The notes under the pieces are model-generated. The model saw nothing but the letters and a program-made list of their open reading frames with translations. It searched no databases and was not told where the DNA came from. This document shows, piece after piece, positions 7,101 through 13,745 of a DNA stretch of 14,333 bases; position 1 is the stretch's first letter, and each line of letters starts with the position of its first letter. This DNA comes from JAZNLR01 sp045579195 (lineage in GTDB: Bacteria > Bacillota > Clostridia > Christensenellales > CAMQZB01): positions 1 to 14,333 of the forward strand of contig JAZNLR010000006.1 of NCBI GenBank assembly GCA_045579195.1. The letters run 5' to 3'. The translations under genes were made by a program, and so were the position numbers.

Positions 7101-8164
7101 ACCATCACAAACGGAGTTCTTCCATTTGGCTGTGTCAAGATCTCGTGCGGAACCGTTTTTGCAAGAGCCGCAAGCTCATCTGCAGGACAGTGATCACCGA
7201 TGAGTTCAACGAAGTCCCCCACAAGAACATCTGAAACGTTTGAAACGTCAATAAACAACGCATCCATGCAGATGTTTCCAACAATGGAGCAGCGCTTCCC
7301 ACGCAAGAAAACAAAACCTTTGTTTGAAAGCGACCGCAAATATCCATCGCCATATCCACAGCGAACGACGGCAATCTTCAGAACTTTATCTGCAACGAAC
7401 CCTTTCCCATATCCAATGTACTCTCCTTTTTCAATCCGCTTAATCTGGACAATTGGAGCAAACATCGAAAGAACAGGTTTTAAAGAGAGCTTACATTCTT
7501 TTGCATAGCCAAACGCCGCAATACCACATCGAACCATATCAAATGCACAGCGCGCATCAAAAAGACTTTCACTTGCGGCAATATGACGAATCAAATTTAT
7601 CTTTTTCGATAAAATAGGTCCAATTGCACTTATAAAACACTTCAATTGTGCAATTCTCATCCCCTCGTTTCCTGCACATGGAAAATGCGAATAAACGCCA
7701 CGAATTGAAACGTTTTTCACTGCTTGCAATTCATCAAATGCCCAAGCAAGCAGCCGTTCACTTGAAAAGCCAAAACGGTGCATTCCAACGTCGAACTTTA
7801 AATGAACGTTGATGGGAAGTCCTGAACTTTCAGCTGCGGCTTGCTTGATCAACTTTACGGATTCGACATCAGAAAGCGTCAAAATCACGCCGTTTTTCAA
7901 GAGTTTTGGAAGCTCTCTTGGAAACACGCGACCAAGCAATAAAAGAGGTTTTTGTGGACAAACTTGCCTCAATAAAAAGGCCTCTTGCGCGGTTGCAACG
8001 CAAAAGCAGTGAACCAAGTTTTCGACGCGTTTAGAACATGGAATCAATCCGTGCCCATAGGCATTTGCCTTGACGACAAAAGCAAACCGAACACGATTTG
8101 GAAGTCTCTTTCGTATGATTCGAACATTTTCTTCGAGCCGTTCAAGGTCGACTCTCAAAACCAA
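7097..8164 (-). CDS. alr: Alanine racemase
   Basis: This PLP enzyme interconverts L- and D-alanine to supply D-alanine for peptidoglycan. The 355 residues contain the PLP lysine at 32 in VVKANAYGHG, HLKFDVGMHRFG at 121-132, an Arg at 212 in VRCGIAAFGY, and the catalytic Tyr at 271 in RCGYGDGY. The C-terminal domain follows and ends in VPHEILTQ. The start appears to be TTG at 8164, with GGAGA at 8170-8174, 5 bases upstream; an in-frame stop shortly before rules out a longer protein. The N-terminus is a few residues shorter than in many homologues. An out-of-frame ATG at 8183 opens a 13-codon ORF across the start. It lies 30 bases after the ACT gene and overlaps the folate gene by 4 bases. Confidence 0.95.
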   Translation of the reverse strand: MVLRVDLERLEENVRIIRKRLPNRVRFAFVVKANAYGHGLIPCSKRVENLVHCFCVATAQEAFLLRQVCPQKPLLLLGRVFPRELPKLLKNGVILTLSDVESVKLIKQAAAESSGLPINVHLKFDVGMHRFGFSSERLLAWAFDELQAVKNVSIRGVYSHFPCAGNEGMRIAQLKCFISAIGPILSKKINLIRHIAASESLFDARCAFDMVRCGIAAFGYAKECKLSLKPVLSMFAPIVQIKRIEKGEYIGYGKGFVADKVLKIAVVRCGYGDGYLRSLSNKGFVFLRGKRCSIVGNICMDALFIDVSNVSDVLVGDFVELIGDHCPADELAALAKTVPHEILTQPNGRTPFVMV

Positions 8165-8169
8165 AGAGC

Positions 8170-8174
8170 TCTCC
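8170..8174 (-). promoter_or_regulatory. Ribosome binding site fixing the TTG start of alr
   Basis: GGAGA lies 5 bases upstream of the TTG at 8164. The preceding in-frame codons reach a TGA at 8185-8183 with no other start, so this site and codon are the best choice. A second TTG two codons further in (8158) is the only near alternative. Confidence 0.65.
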
Positions 8175-8194
8175 GTTTCCCATCACTCCGATTT

Positions 8195-8608
8195 TTAGAT
8201 TTGGTCAATCACCTTAATTCCGTTTTCTTTGAGGTACTCAGCAGTCGCCTCCGCATCGTCAACACGGAAGAGGATGATCGCAGTCTTATGCTCCGTTCTT
8301 GCGAAAGAATAGAGATATCCAACGCTGATATGATTCTCCGTCAACAGGCTCATCACTTCTGCAAGACCTGCAGGCTTATCGGAAACTTCAACGCCAATGA
8401 GAGAGTTCACGCTCACAGTAAACCCTGCAGCTCTAAGCTCTGCAACCGCGCGGTCGTTATCCGTCGTGATAAAACGGACGATTCCAAAATCAGCGGTGTC
8501 TGCAATGGAGAGAACCAAAAGATCGATTCCAGCATTTCCAAGAACTTCCGTCAACTTATGCAGTCTTCCCGCTCTGTTTTCCATAAATACGGACAATTGC
8601 TTAATCAT
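8195..8608 (-). CDS. Tandem ACT-domain protein, putative amino-acid-binding regulator
   Basis: The 137-residue product consists of two ACT-like halves (about 1-68 and 69-137). The first begins IKQLSVFMENRAGRLHKLTEVL, the ligand-binding NxxGRL turn type; the second contains VSDKPAGLAEVMSLLTE with the same turn. ACT domains bind small ligands, often amino acids. Free-standing tandem ACT proteins of this kind commonly sit next to phenylacetate-CoA ligase genes in anaerobes, but their ligand and target are, to my knowledge, not settled. The reading frame is open eight codons further, but I chose the ATG at 8608 because a perfect AAGGAGGA lies just upstream and the ACT fold starts there. No DNA-binding or catalytic domain is present, so any control is probably allosteric, by protein contact. 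Confidence 0.9.
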   Translation of the reverse strand: MIKQLSVFMENRAGRLHKLTEVLGNAGIDLLVLSIADTADFGIVRFITTDNDRAVAELRAAGFTVSVNSLIGVEVSDKPAGLAEVMSLLTENHISVGYLYSFARTEHKTAIILFRVDDAEATAEYLKENGIKVIDQI

Positions 8609-8612
8609 AATA

Positions 8613-8620
8613 TCCTCCTT
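8613..8620 (-). promoter_or_regulatory. Strong ribosome binding site of the ACT gene
   Basis: AAGGAGGA, a near-perfect anti-16S match, places GGAGG 5 bases before the ATG at 8608. It decides that start over the longer reading frame that opens at 8632. Confidence 0.85.
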
Positions 8621-8632
8621 AATTCTATGCAA

Positions 8633-8649
8633 AACAATCAGTGATTGTT
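8633..8649. repeat. Perfect 8-1-8 palindrome between paaK copy 1 and the ACT gene
   Basis: AACAATCA, one G, then TGATTGTT form a perfect inverted repeat that overlaps two bases of the paaK stop codon. As RNA it could form only a short AT-rich stem with a loop of about 5, followed by four T, which is too weak to call a terminator. The symmetric form suggests a possible operator or mRNA processing site at the widest gap (39 bases) of the operon. Confidence 0.5.
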
Positions 8650-9961
8650 AAAACAGTTTTCGATTGTCGATCACGCGTTTTGCCTTTCCTTCGCTTCTCG
8701 GAATTCTTCCGGGCTCAACCAGCGTGATCTCTGCCTTCAGATTCAAAACGGAGAAAAGATCGTGTTGCAGTTTCTTCTTGACGTTTTGAATAGACTTAAT
8801 CTCATCGGAGAAGAGCTTCTCCGTCATCTCGACCTGAATTTCAAGCGTATCCAACAGACCATCGCGATTTACGATAATCTGATAATGCGGTGCAATATCG
8901 CCCGGCAAATTCACAATAACCGATTCAATCTGCGACGGGAAGACGTTGATTCCGCGAATGATAAGCATATCATCCGAACGGCCGAGAACCTTGTTCATGC
9001 GGACAGTCGTTCTTCCGCAAGCACATTTTTCCTGATTGAGTGACGTGATGTCACGCGTGCGGTAACGGATGAGCGGCATACCCTCTTTCGTGATGGTTGT
9101 GAAAACCAGCTCTCCCTTTTCCCCGTACGGCAACGGCTCAAGGGTTTCGGGATCCACAATTTCAGGGATAAAGTGATCTTCCTGAATGTGAGAACCGTTT
9201 TTAAATTCACACTCCATCGAAACACCGGGACCGATGATTTCACTTAAGCCGTAGATATCGAGTGCTGTAATATTCAGCTTTTTCTCAATTTCAGCGCGGA
9301 TTTCATCCGTCCAAGGCTCAGCACCAAAACATCCCGCTTTCAAGGAAAGTTCAGAAACATCAACACCTTCATTTTTCAATTCATCTGCAATAAAAAGCGC
9401 ATACGACGGCGTACAGCAAATGATGTCAGCGCCAAAATCTTTCAGAAGCATAATCTGCTTCTTTGTGTTTCCGCTGGACATTGGAACGGTTGCTGCGCCA
9501 AGTTTTTCCGCGCCGTAATGTGCACCAAGTCCGCCGGTAAAGAGTCCGTATCCGTACGCAACATGAACGGTTGAGCCTTTATCGCCTCCTGCCATGCTCA
9601 AAGAACGCGCAACAACTTCAGACCAAACCTCAATATCGTTCTTCGTATATCCGACAACGGTCGGCTTTCCGGTCGTTCCGCTGGATGCATGGATTCTGAT
9701 AATCTCGCTCTTGGGCACTGCAAACAGACCAAACGGATAATCATCACGCAAATCCTGCTTGACCGTGAACGGCAATTTTGAAAGATCACGCACAGAATGA
9801 ATGTCCGCAGGCGTCAGTTTCAGCGCATCCATTTTCTTTCGATAGGACGGAACGTTGTCATATACACGCTTAACAACTTTCTTCAAGCGCTCACTTTGGA
9901 GATTCTCCATTTCTGAACGGGAAAGGGTTTCATATTCGGGATTAAAAATCTTGCCTAACAT
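8648..9961 (-). CDS. paaK: Phenylacetate-CoA ligase (aryl-CoA ligase), copy 1
   Basis: PaaK joins phenylacetate or a related aryl acid to CoA with ATP, giving AMP and pyrophosphate. The 437 residues show the adenylating-enzyme core: the SSGTTGKP phosphate loop at 93-100, YGLSE at 237-241, RYRTRDIT at 299-306, a CACGRT cysteine motif at 313-318, and the hinge GRSDDMLIIRG at 327-337 leading into the small C-terminal domain. The ATG at 9961 shares one base with the iorB stop (TGATG), and AAAGGAG lies 7 bases upstream, so it is preferred over the TTG at 9964. It is next to iorAB, whose product aryl-acetyl-CoA is the same compound type, and before the ACT gene. Indoleacetate or 4-hydroxyphenylacetate are possible alternative substrates. 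Confidence 0.94.
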   Translation of the reverse strand: MLGKIFNPEYETLSRSEMENLQSERLKKVVKRVYDNVPSYRKKMDALKLTPADIHSVRDLSKLPFTVKQDLRDDYPFGLFAVPKSEIIRIHASSGTTGKPTVVGYTKNDIEVWSEVVARSLSMAGGDKGSTVHVAYGYGLFTGGLGAHYGAEKLGAATVPMSSGNTKKQIMLLKDFGADIICCTPSYALFIADELKNEGVDVSELSLKAGCFGAEPWTDEIRAEIEKKLNITALDIYGLSEIIGPGVSMECEFKNGSHIQEDHFIPEIVDPETLEPLPYGEKGELVFTTITKEGMPLIRYRTRDITSLNQEKCACGRTTVRMNKVLGRSDDMLIIRGINVFPSQIESVIVNLPGDIAPHYQIIVNRDGLLDTLEIQVEMTEKLFSDEIKSIQNVKKKLQHDLFSVLNLKAEITLVEPGRIPRSEGKAKRVIDNRKLF

Positions 9962-10548
9962 CAATGTTCTCCTTTTATTTCAGCATTATATCCAAGCGAG
10001 AAAGCGCGCTCGTTCAACGTCAAGAATTTTTCAGGAACGGATGCACGCAATGCCGCCAGCATCTTTTCACAGTCAAGATTGAGAAGCTTTGTTAAGTACC
10101 CAATCATAACAACATTAACAGCTTTGATGTTGCCTGCCTCTTTCGCAAGAGCCTGCGCATCAATAAGATTGACATTGGGGGTATATTTGTGCATGCGTTC
10201 AATAAGATCGACCGGGTACTCTGCGGCGCCAAAAAGAACGGGCATCGGCATGATCTTTTGAACGTTTGCAACGATTGCTCCATCAGGCTTAACGTAATTT
10301 GACCAACGAGCACCTTCCAACTGCTCAAAAGCGAGAACGACGTCTGCAGTTCCTTCCGTCAAGGTCGGCGAATAAACGCGTTCCCCCATTTTTACGTACG
10401 TCACGACGCTTCCACCGCGCTGAGACATTCCGTGGACTTCACTCAGTTTGCAGTCCAATCCGTTCGCAATGGCGAATTCACCCAAAATTCTGCTTGCAAG
10501 CAACGTTCCCTGTCCACCGACACCAACTATCATAATTTTACATTCCAT
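9961..10548 (-). CDS. iorB: Indolepyruvate ferredoxin oxidoreductase, beta subunit
   Basis: IorB is the smaller subunit of the oxygen-sensitive enzyme that oxidises aryl pyruvates (indolepyruvate, phenylpyruvate, p-hydroxyphenylpyruvate) to aryl-acetyl-CoA, passing electrons to ferredoxin; the reaction is reversible. The 195 residues correspond to the gamma-type domain of 2-oxoacid oxidoreductases, with GVGGQGTLLASRIL at 9-22 and SEVHGMSQRGGSVVTYVK (36-53), both standard for IorB. The ATG at 10548 is 5 bases after the iorA stop; its GAGG ribosome site overlaps the end of iorA. The gene overlaps paaK copy 1 by one base. The order iorA-iorB-paaK is common in anaerobes. Confidence 0.96.
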   Translation of the reverse strand: MECKIMIVGVGGQGTLLASRILGEFAIANGLDCKLSEVHGMSQRGGSVVTYVKMGERVYSPTLTEGTADVVLAFEQLEGARWSNYVKPDGAIVANVQKIMPMPVLFGAAEYPVDLIERMHKYTPNVNLIDAQALAKEAGNIKAVNVVMIGYLTKLLNLDCEKMLAALRASVPEKFLTLNERAFSLGYNAEIKGEH

Positions 10549-10553
10549 AGCTG

Positions 10554-12266
10554 TTACCTCTCAATCGCACCAAACGGACAAATCTGCGAACAGACGCCGC
10601 AACCGACACACGCATTCGGATCAATCGAAACAACACCGTTTTGATATGAGATCGAAGGGCATCCGATCTTTAAACATGCCTTGCACTGTTTGCAACGATC
10701 CGTGATCACAAACGGCTCTGCCTTGATCTTTCCAAGGAGAACGCACGGGCGCTTTGCAATAATAACAGAGAATTCTTCTGCAGCAGTCTCCGCTTTAACA
10801 ACAGCCTCAACTTTCGCAACGTCATATGCATGAACTGTTGTTACACGGGAAACCCCGCAAGCCTTCACAAGCGCTTCTAGATCAAGCTTCGTCGTTGGCG
10901 TTCCCTTGATGGTATATCCGGTCGCAGGATGGTTTTGATGCCCCGTCATGCCAGTCGTGGAGTTATCAAGAATGATAAGCGTTCCAACACCTTTGTTATA
11001 AACCGAGTCGATTACACCTGTGATTCCACTGTGAATGAATGTGGAATCGCCAATTACAGAAACAGTGTTCTTCGCACTTTCAATGCCACGCGCTTTTTCA
11101 TATCCAAGCGCCATTCCAACACTTGCCCCCATGCACACAACAGCATCCACAGCATTGAGCGGCGCTGCTGAACCAAGAGAATAACACCCGATATCTCCAA
11201 AGACGTTCATCTTGAGTTTTCTTAAAACGTGGAAGACACCACGATGCGGACATCCAGCACACATGACAGGAGGCCTTGCAGGCAAATCCGCTTCTCCTTT
11301 CACGATCTGCTCCCCAAAGAGACGTTCTCGAATATCCGAAACAGAAATCTCACCCTGAACGGAAAAAACATCTTTTCCGTGGCAATCGATTCCGTTTGCC
11401 TTCATCTGTTTTTCAAAGAACGGTTCAAGTTCTTCGATGACAATGACTTTTTTAACCTTGCTTGCAAATTCTGCAAGTTTCTTAAGCGGTAGCGGATAAA
11501 CCAACCCAAGCTTGAAGACGGAAGCTTCCGGATATGCCTCTTTGACTGTCTGATAAACACAGCCTGAGCAGACAATTCCGACCTCGTCGGAAAGATACTC
11601 AACGCTGTTCAGACTGGTTTCTTCCGCAAACGCCGCAAGGTCTTTCATGCGCTGTTCCACAGCAACGTGACGGACACGAGCACGCGCAGGAATCATAACG
11701 TACTTTTCAGGTTTTCTGGAAAATTCCTTCAACTCCGGAACAACACGATCCTCAAAAGAAACAAGGCTTCTGCTGTGTGCAACGCGCGTTGTCATGCGGT
11801 AAAGAACGGGCGTGTCAAACTGTTCTGAGATCGCATATGCAGCTTTGATAAAGTCCTTTGCTTCCTGGCTATCCGCAGGTTCAATCATCGGCAAGTGCGC
11901 ACTGCGCGCATAAAAACGGCTGTCCTGCTCGTTTTGTGAGGAATGCATTCCAGGGTCATCTGCAACAACAATCACCGCGCCACCATTGACTCCCGTATAC
12001 GCGAACGTGAACATCGGATCTGCCGCAACGTTTAAACCGACATGCTTCATACAAACAAGCGAACGTGCCCCCGCAAAGGAAGCACCGATCGCAACTTCCA
12101 TTGCAACCTTTTCATTCGGCGACCATTCGGAGTATACCTCGTCATATTTTGAAATCTCCTCCGTGATCTCCGTGCTCGGTGTGCCGGGATACGCAGCCGA
12201 AACTGTGACGCCTGCTTCGTATGCTCCGCGTGCAACAGCAGCATTTCCAAGTAGTATCTTTTTCAT
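10554..12266 (-). CDS. iorA: Indolepyruvate ferredoxin oxidoreductase, alpha subunit
   Basis: IorA is the large subunit, carrying thiamine diphosphate and two iron-sulfur clusters. Its 570 residues run as an N-terminal pyrimidine-binding domain (AYPGTPSTEI at 25-34, with HSSQNEQDSR at 108-117), a middle domain, and a TPP domain with CAGCPHRG at 336-343 and the GDS...N signature (406-408 to N435, in LDNSTTGMTG). A C-terminal ferredoxin domain follows, with cysteines at 525, 528, 531, 536 and 553, 556, 559, 563. The first cluster has a four-residue gap before its last cysteine (CX2CX2CX4C), which is the usual IorA pattern. The ATG at 12266 has GGAGG about 4 bases upstream. It is 16 bases after paaK copy 2 and 5 bases before iorB, its obligate partner. 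Confidence 0.97.
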   Translation of the reverse strand: MKKILLGNAAVARGAYEAGVTVSAAYPGTPSTEITEEISKYDEVYSEWSPNEKVAMEVAIGASFAGARSLVCMKHVGLNVAADPMFTFAYTGVNGGAVIVVADDPGMHSSQNEQDSRFYARSAHLPMIEPADSQEAKDFIKAAYAISEQFDTPVLYRMTTRVAHSRSLVSFEDRVVPELKEFSRKPEKYVMIPARARVRHVAVEQRMKDLAAFAEETSLNSVEYLSDEVGIVCSGCVYQTVKEAYPEASVFKLGLVYPLPLKKLAEFASKVKKVIVIEELEPFFEKQMKANGIDCHGKDVFSVQGEISVSDIRERLFGEQIVKGEADLPARPPVMCAGCPHRGVFHVLRKLKMNVFGDIGCYSLGSAAPLNAVDAVVCMGASVGMALGYEKARGIESAKNTVSVIGDSTFIHSGITGVIDSVYNKGVGTLIILDNSTTGMTGHQNHPATGYTIKGTPTTKLDLEALVKACGVSRVTTVHAYDVAKVEAVVKAETAAEEFSVIIAKRPCVLLGKIKAEPFVITDRCKQCKACLKIGCPSISYQNGVVSIDPNACVGCGVCSQICPFGAIER

Positions 12267-12282
12267 ATGTCCTCCAACGATT

Positions 12283-13584
12283 TTAGAGTTTTCTCAAATC
12301 CTTAACGCGCTTCGTCTTTCCCTCGTATCTCGTGAGCGACAGCGGTTCAACGAGCTTGACCTTTGCATCCAACTGCAAAACTGTCTTTAACTTATCATGA
12401 ACGAGCGCCTGAAGGCGTTGCAATTTCCCAAAATCTGTTAAAAGTTCATCGTTGACAACCTCAACGTAAACTTCCAAAATGTCCAAATAGTTCTCACGTT
12501 TAACGACGATCTCATAGTGATTGCCGACTTCTTCGATATTCATCAGAACAGCCTCAATCTGCGACGGGAAAACATTGACCCCACGAATGATCAACATATC
12601 ATCCGTTCTACCCTTGATCTTCCGCATACGAACACTCGTTCTGCCGCACTTACAAGGCTCATAATTCAAGCTTGTGATATCCTTTGTGCGATAGCGCAAG
12701 ATCGGCATTCCTTCTTTTGCCAAGGTGGTCAAAACAAGCTCACCCTCCTCTCCCTCAGGAAGCTGACGGTTTTCCTCGATGTTGACGATTTCGGGATAGA
12801 ACATGTCTTCATTGATATGCATTCCCGTTCTGAGATAGCAATCGCCCGCAACGCCGGGGCCACTCAACTCTGTCAGTCCATAATTATCTGTCGAGAGAAT
12901 CCCAAGAAGTTGAGTAAGCTGCTGATGCATCTCTTCTGTGGAAGCTTCCGCACCGAACATTCCAAGCCGTAGGTTAAAGTCTTCCTTGGTCAATCCCATT
13001 TTGCGAATAGTTTCCGCAATATACATTGCATATGACGGGGTTGCAACGAGAGCGGTCGTTTTAAAATCTTTCATGATCATAATCTGACGCTCTGTATTTC
13101 CGCTTGAAATTGGAATAACTGACGCACCAACCTTTTCCCATCCCTGGTGAAGGCCGTGAGCGCCTGTAAATAAGCCGTATCCAAAGGCGATTTGAACGAT
13201 GTCTTCCGAGCTGCCCCCAACGGCAACGATCATTCGTGCCATAGCGTCAGACCACATATCAAGGTCTCGTTTCGTATAGCCCCCAACGATGGGTTTTCCA
13301 GTCGTTCCACTTGAAGCATGTAAACGAACAATTTCTTTCATCGGAACTGCAAACAGGCCGTAAGGATAGTTATCTCGCAAGTCATCCTTCGTCGTATACG
13401 GAATGAGCGTGATATCTTTGAGCGTTTGAATATGTTCGGGTTTCAATCCGATTGCATCAAACTTCTTTCGATACATTGGAACGTTATCATAAACGTAACG
13501 AACGGTATGTTTCAGGCGTTCCAACTGGAGCGCATTCATTTCTTTTCGAGACATTGTCTCAATTTCTTTGTCAAAAAACGCCAT
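12283..13584 (-). CDS. paaK: Phenylacetate-CoA ligase (aryl-CoA ligase), copy 2
   Basis: This is the second PaaK-type AMP-forming ligase, at 433 residues. The same landmarks are present: SSGTTGKP at 91-98, YGLTE at 235-239, RYRTKDIT at 297-304, CKCGRT at 311-316 and hinge GRTDDMLIIRG at 325-335. It is clearly related to copy 1 but differs along its whole length, including the putative substrate-pocket stretch (GYGLFTGAHGLHQGWEKVG here, GYGLFTGGLGAHYGAEKLG there). The two are therefore not a recent duplication and may prefer different aryl acids. The ATG at 13584 has GAGGAAG about 7-8 bases upstream. It is the first gene of the operon, right behind the extended -10 promoter, and iorA follows after 16 bases. 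Confidence 0.93.
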   Translation of the reverse strand: MAFFDKEIETMSRKEMNALQLERLKHTVRYVYDNVPMYRKKFDAIGLKPEHIQTLKDITLIPYTTKDDLRDNYPYGLFAVPMKEIVRLHASSGTTGKPIVGGYTKRDLDMWSDAMARMIVAVGGSSEDIVQIAFGYGLFTGAHGLHQGWEKVGASVIPISSGNTERQIMIMKDFKTTALVATPSYAMYIAETIRKMGLTKEDFNLRLGMFGAEASTEEMHQQLTQLLGILSTDNYGLTELSGPGVAGDCYLRTGMHINEDMFYPEIVNIEENRQLPEGEEGELVLTTLAKEGMPILRYRTKDITSLNYEPCKCGRTSVRMRKIKGRTDDMLIIRGVNVFPSQIEAVLMNIEEVGNHYEIVVKRENYLDILEVYVEVVNDELLTDFGKLQRLQALVHDKLKTVLQLDAKVKLVEPLSLTRYEGKTKRVKDLRKL

Positions 13585-13613
13585 GGTTCTTCCTCTTAAA
13601 GTTTGTTCTTATT

Positions 13614-13642
13614 ATTTTAACACAATCAATGTCATTATGCAA
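13614..13642 (-). promoter_or_regulatory. Sigma-A-type promoter of the paaK-ior operon
   Basis: On the minus strand, TTGCAT (13637-13642) and TAAAAT (13614-13619) are separated by exactly 17 bases, and the -10 is preceded by TGT, the extended -10 form. Transcription would start near 13607, giving a leader of about 22 bases, too short for a T-box, riboswitch or attenuator. It is the only convincing promoter found ahead of the twelve-gene train. Confidence 0.7.
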
Positions 13643-13694
13643 GAAAATGAGTATTTATCAATTTAAAAAATGAATAAAATCACAAAAATCTTAC

Positions 13695-13727
13695 AAAAAA
13701 AAGAGATAAACAAATAGTTTATCTCTT
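13695..13727 (-). terminator. Intrinsic terminator of the aconitase-family hydratase gene
   Basis: A perfect 11-base stem (arms 13717-13727 and 13701-13711) with a 5-base loop is followed on the minus strand by a T run (complement of the eight A at 13695-13702, whose inner two belong to the stem). It lies 19 bases past the hydratase stop and upstream of the paaK promoter, so it separates the two transcription units. On the plus strand there is no T run, so it works in one direction. Confidence 0.88.
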
Positions 13728-13745
13728 AATAGACGACTTGAACGC

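Noticed and set aside
8609..8632. Eight-codon N-terminal extension of the ACT protein
   Set aside because: It would include the AAGGAGGA ribosome site of the ATG at 8608 and adds residues before the ACT fold.
7985..8644. Plus-strand open frame of 219 codons
   Set aside because: It lies antisense to the start of alr and the whole ACT gene, both well supported; the translated product is cysteine- and arginine-rich shadow sequence without family features.
10554..10700. Unusual spacing in the first ferredoxin cluster of iorA (CX2CX2CX4C)
   Set aside because: This spacing is normal for indolepyruvate oxidoreductase alpha subunits, so it is not a defect or a new variant.
13585..13745. Possible T-box or aromatic riboswitch ahead of the operon
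   Set aside because: The gap holds only a terminator facing the same way from the upstream gene, a promoter and a leader of about 22 bases; there is no room for a leader RNA.
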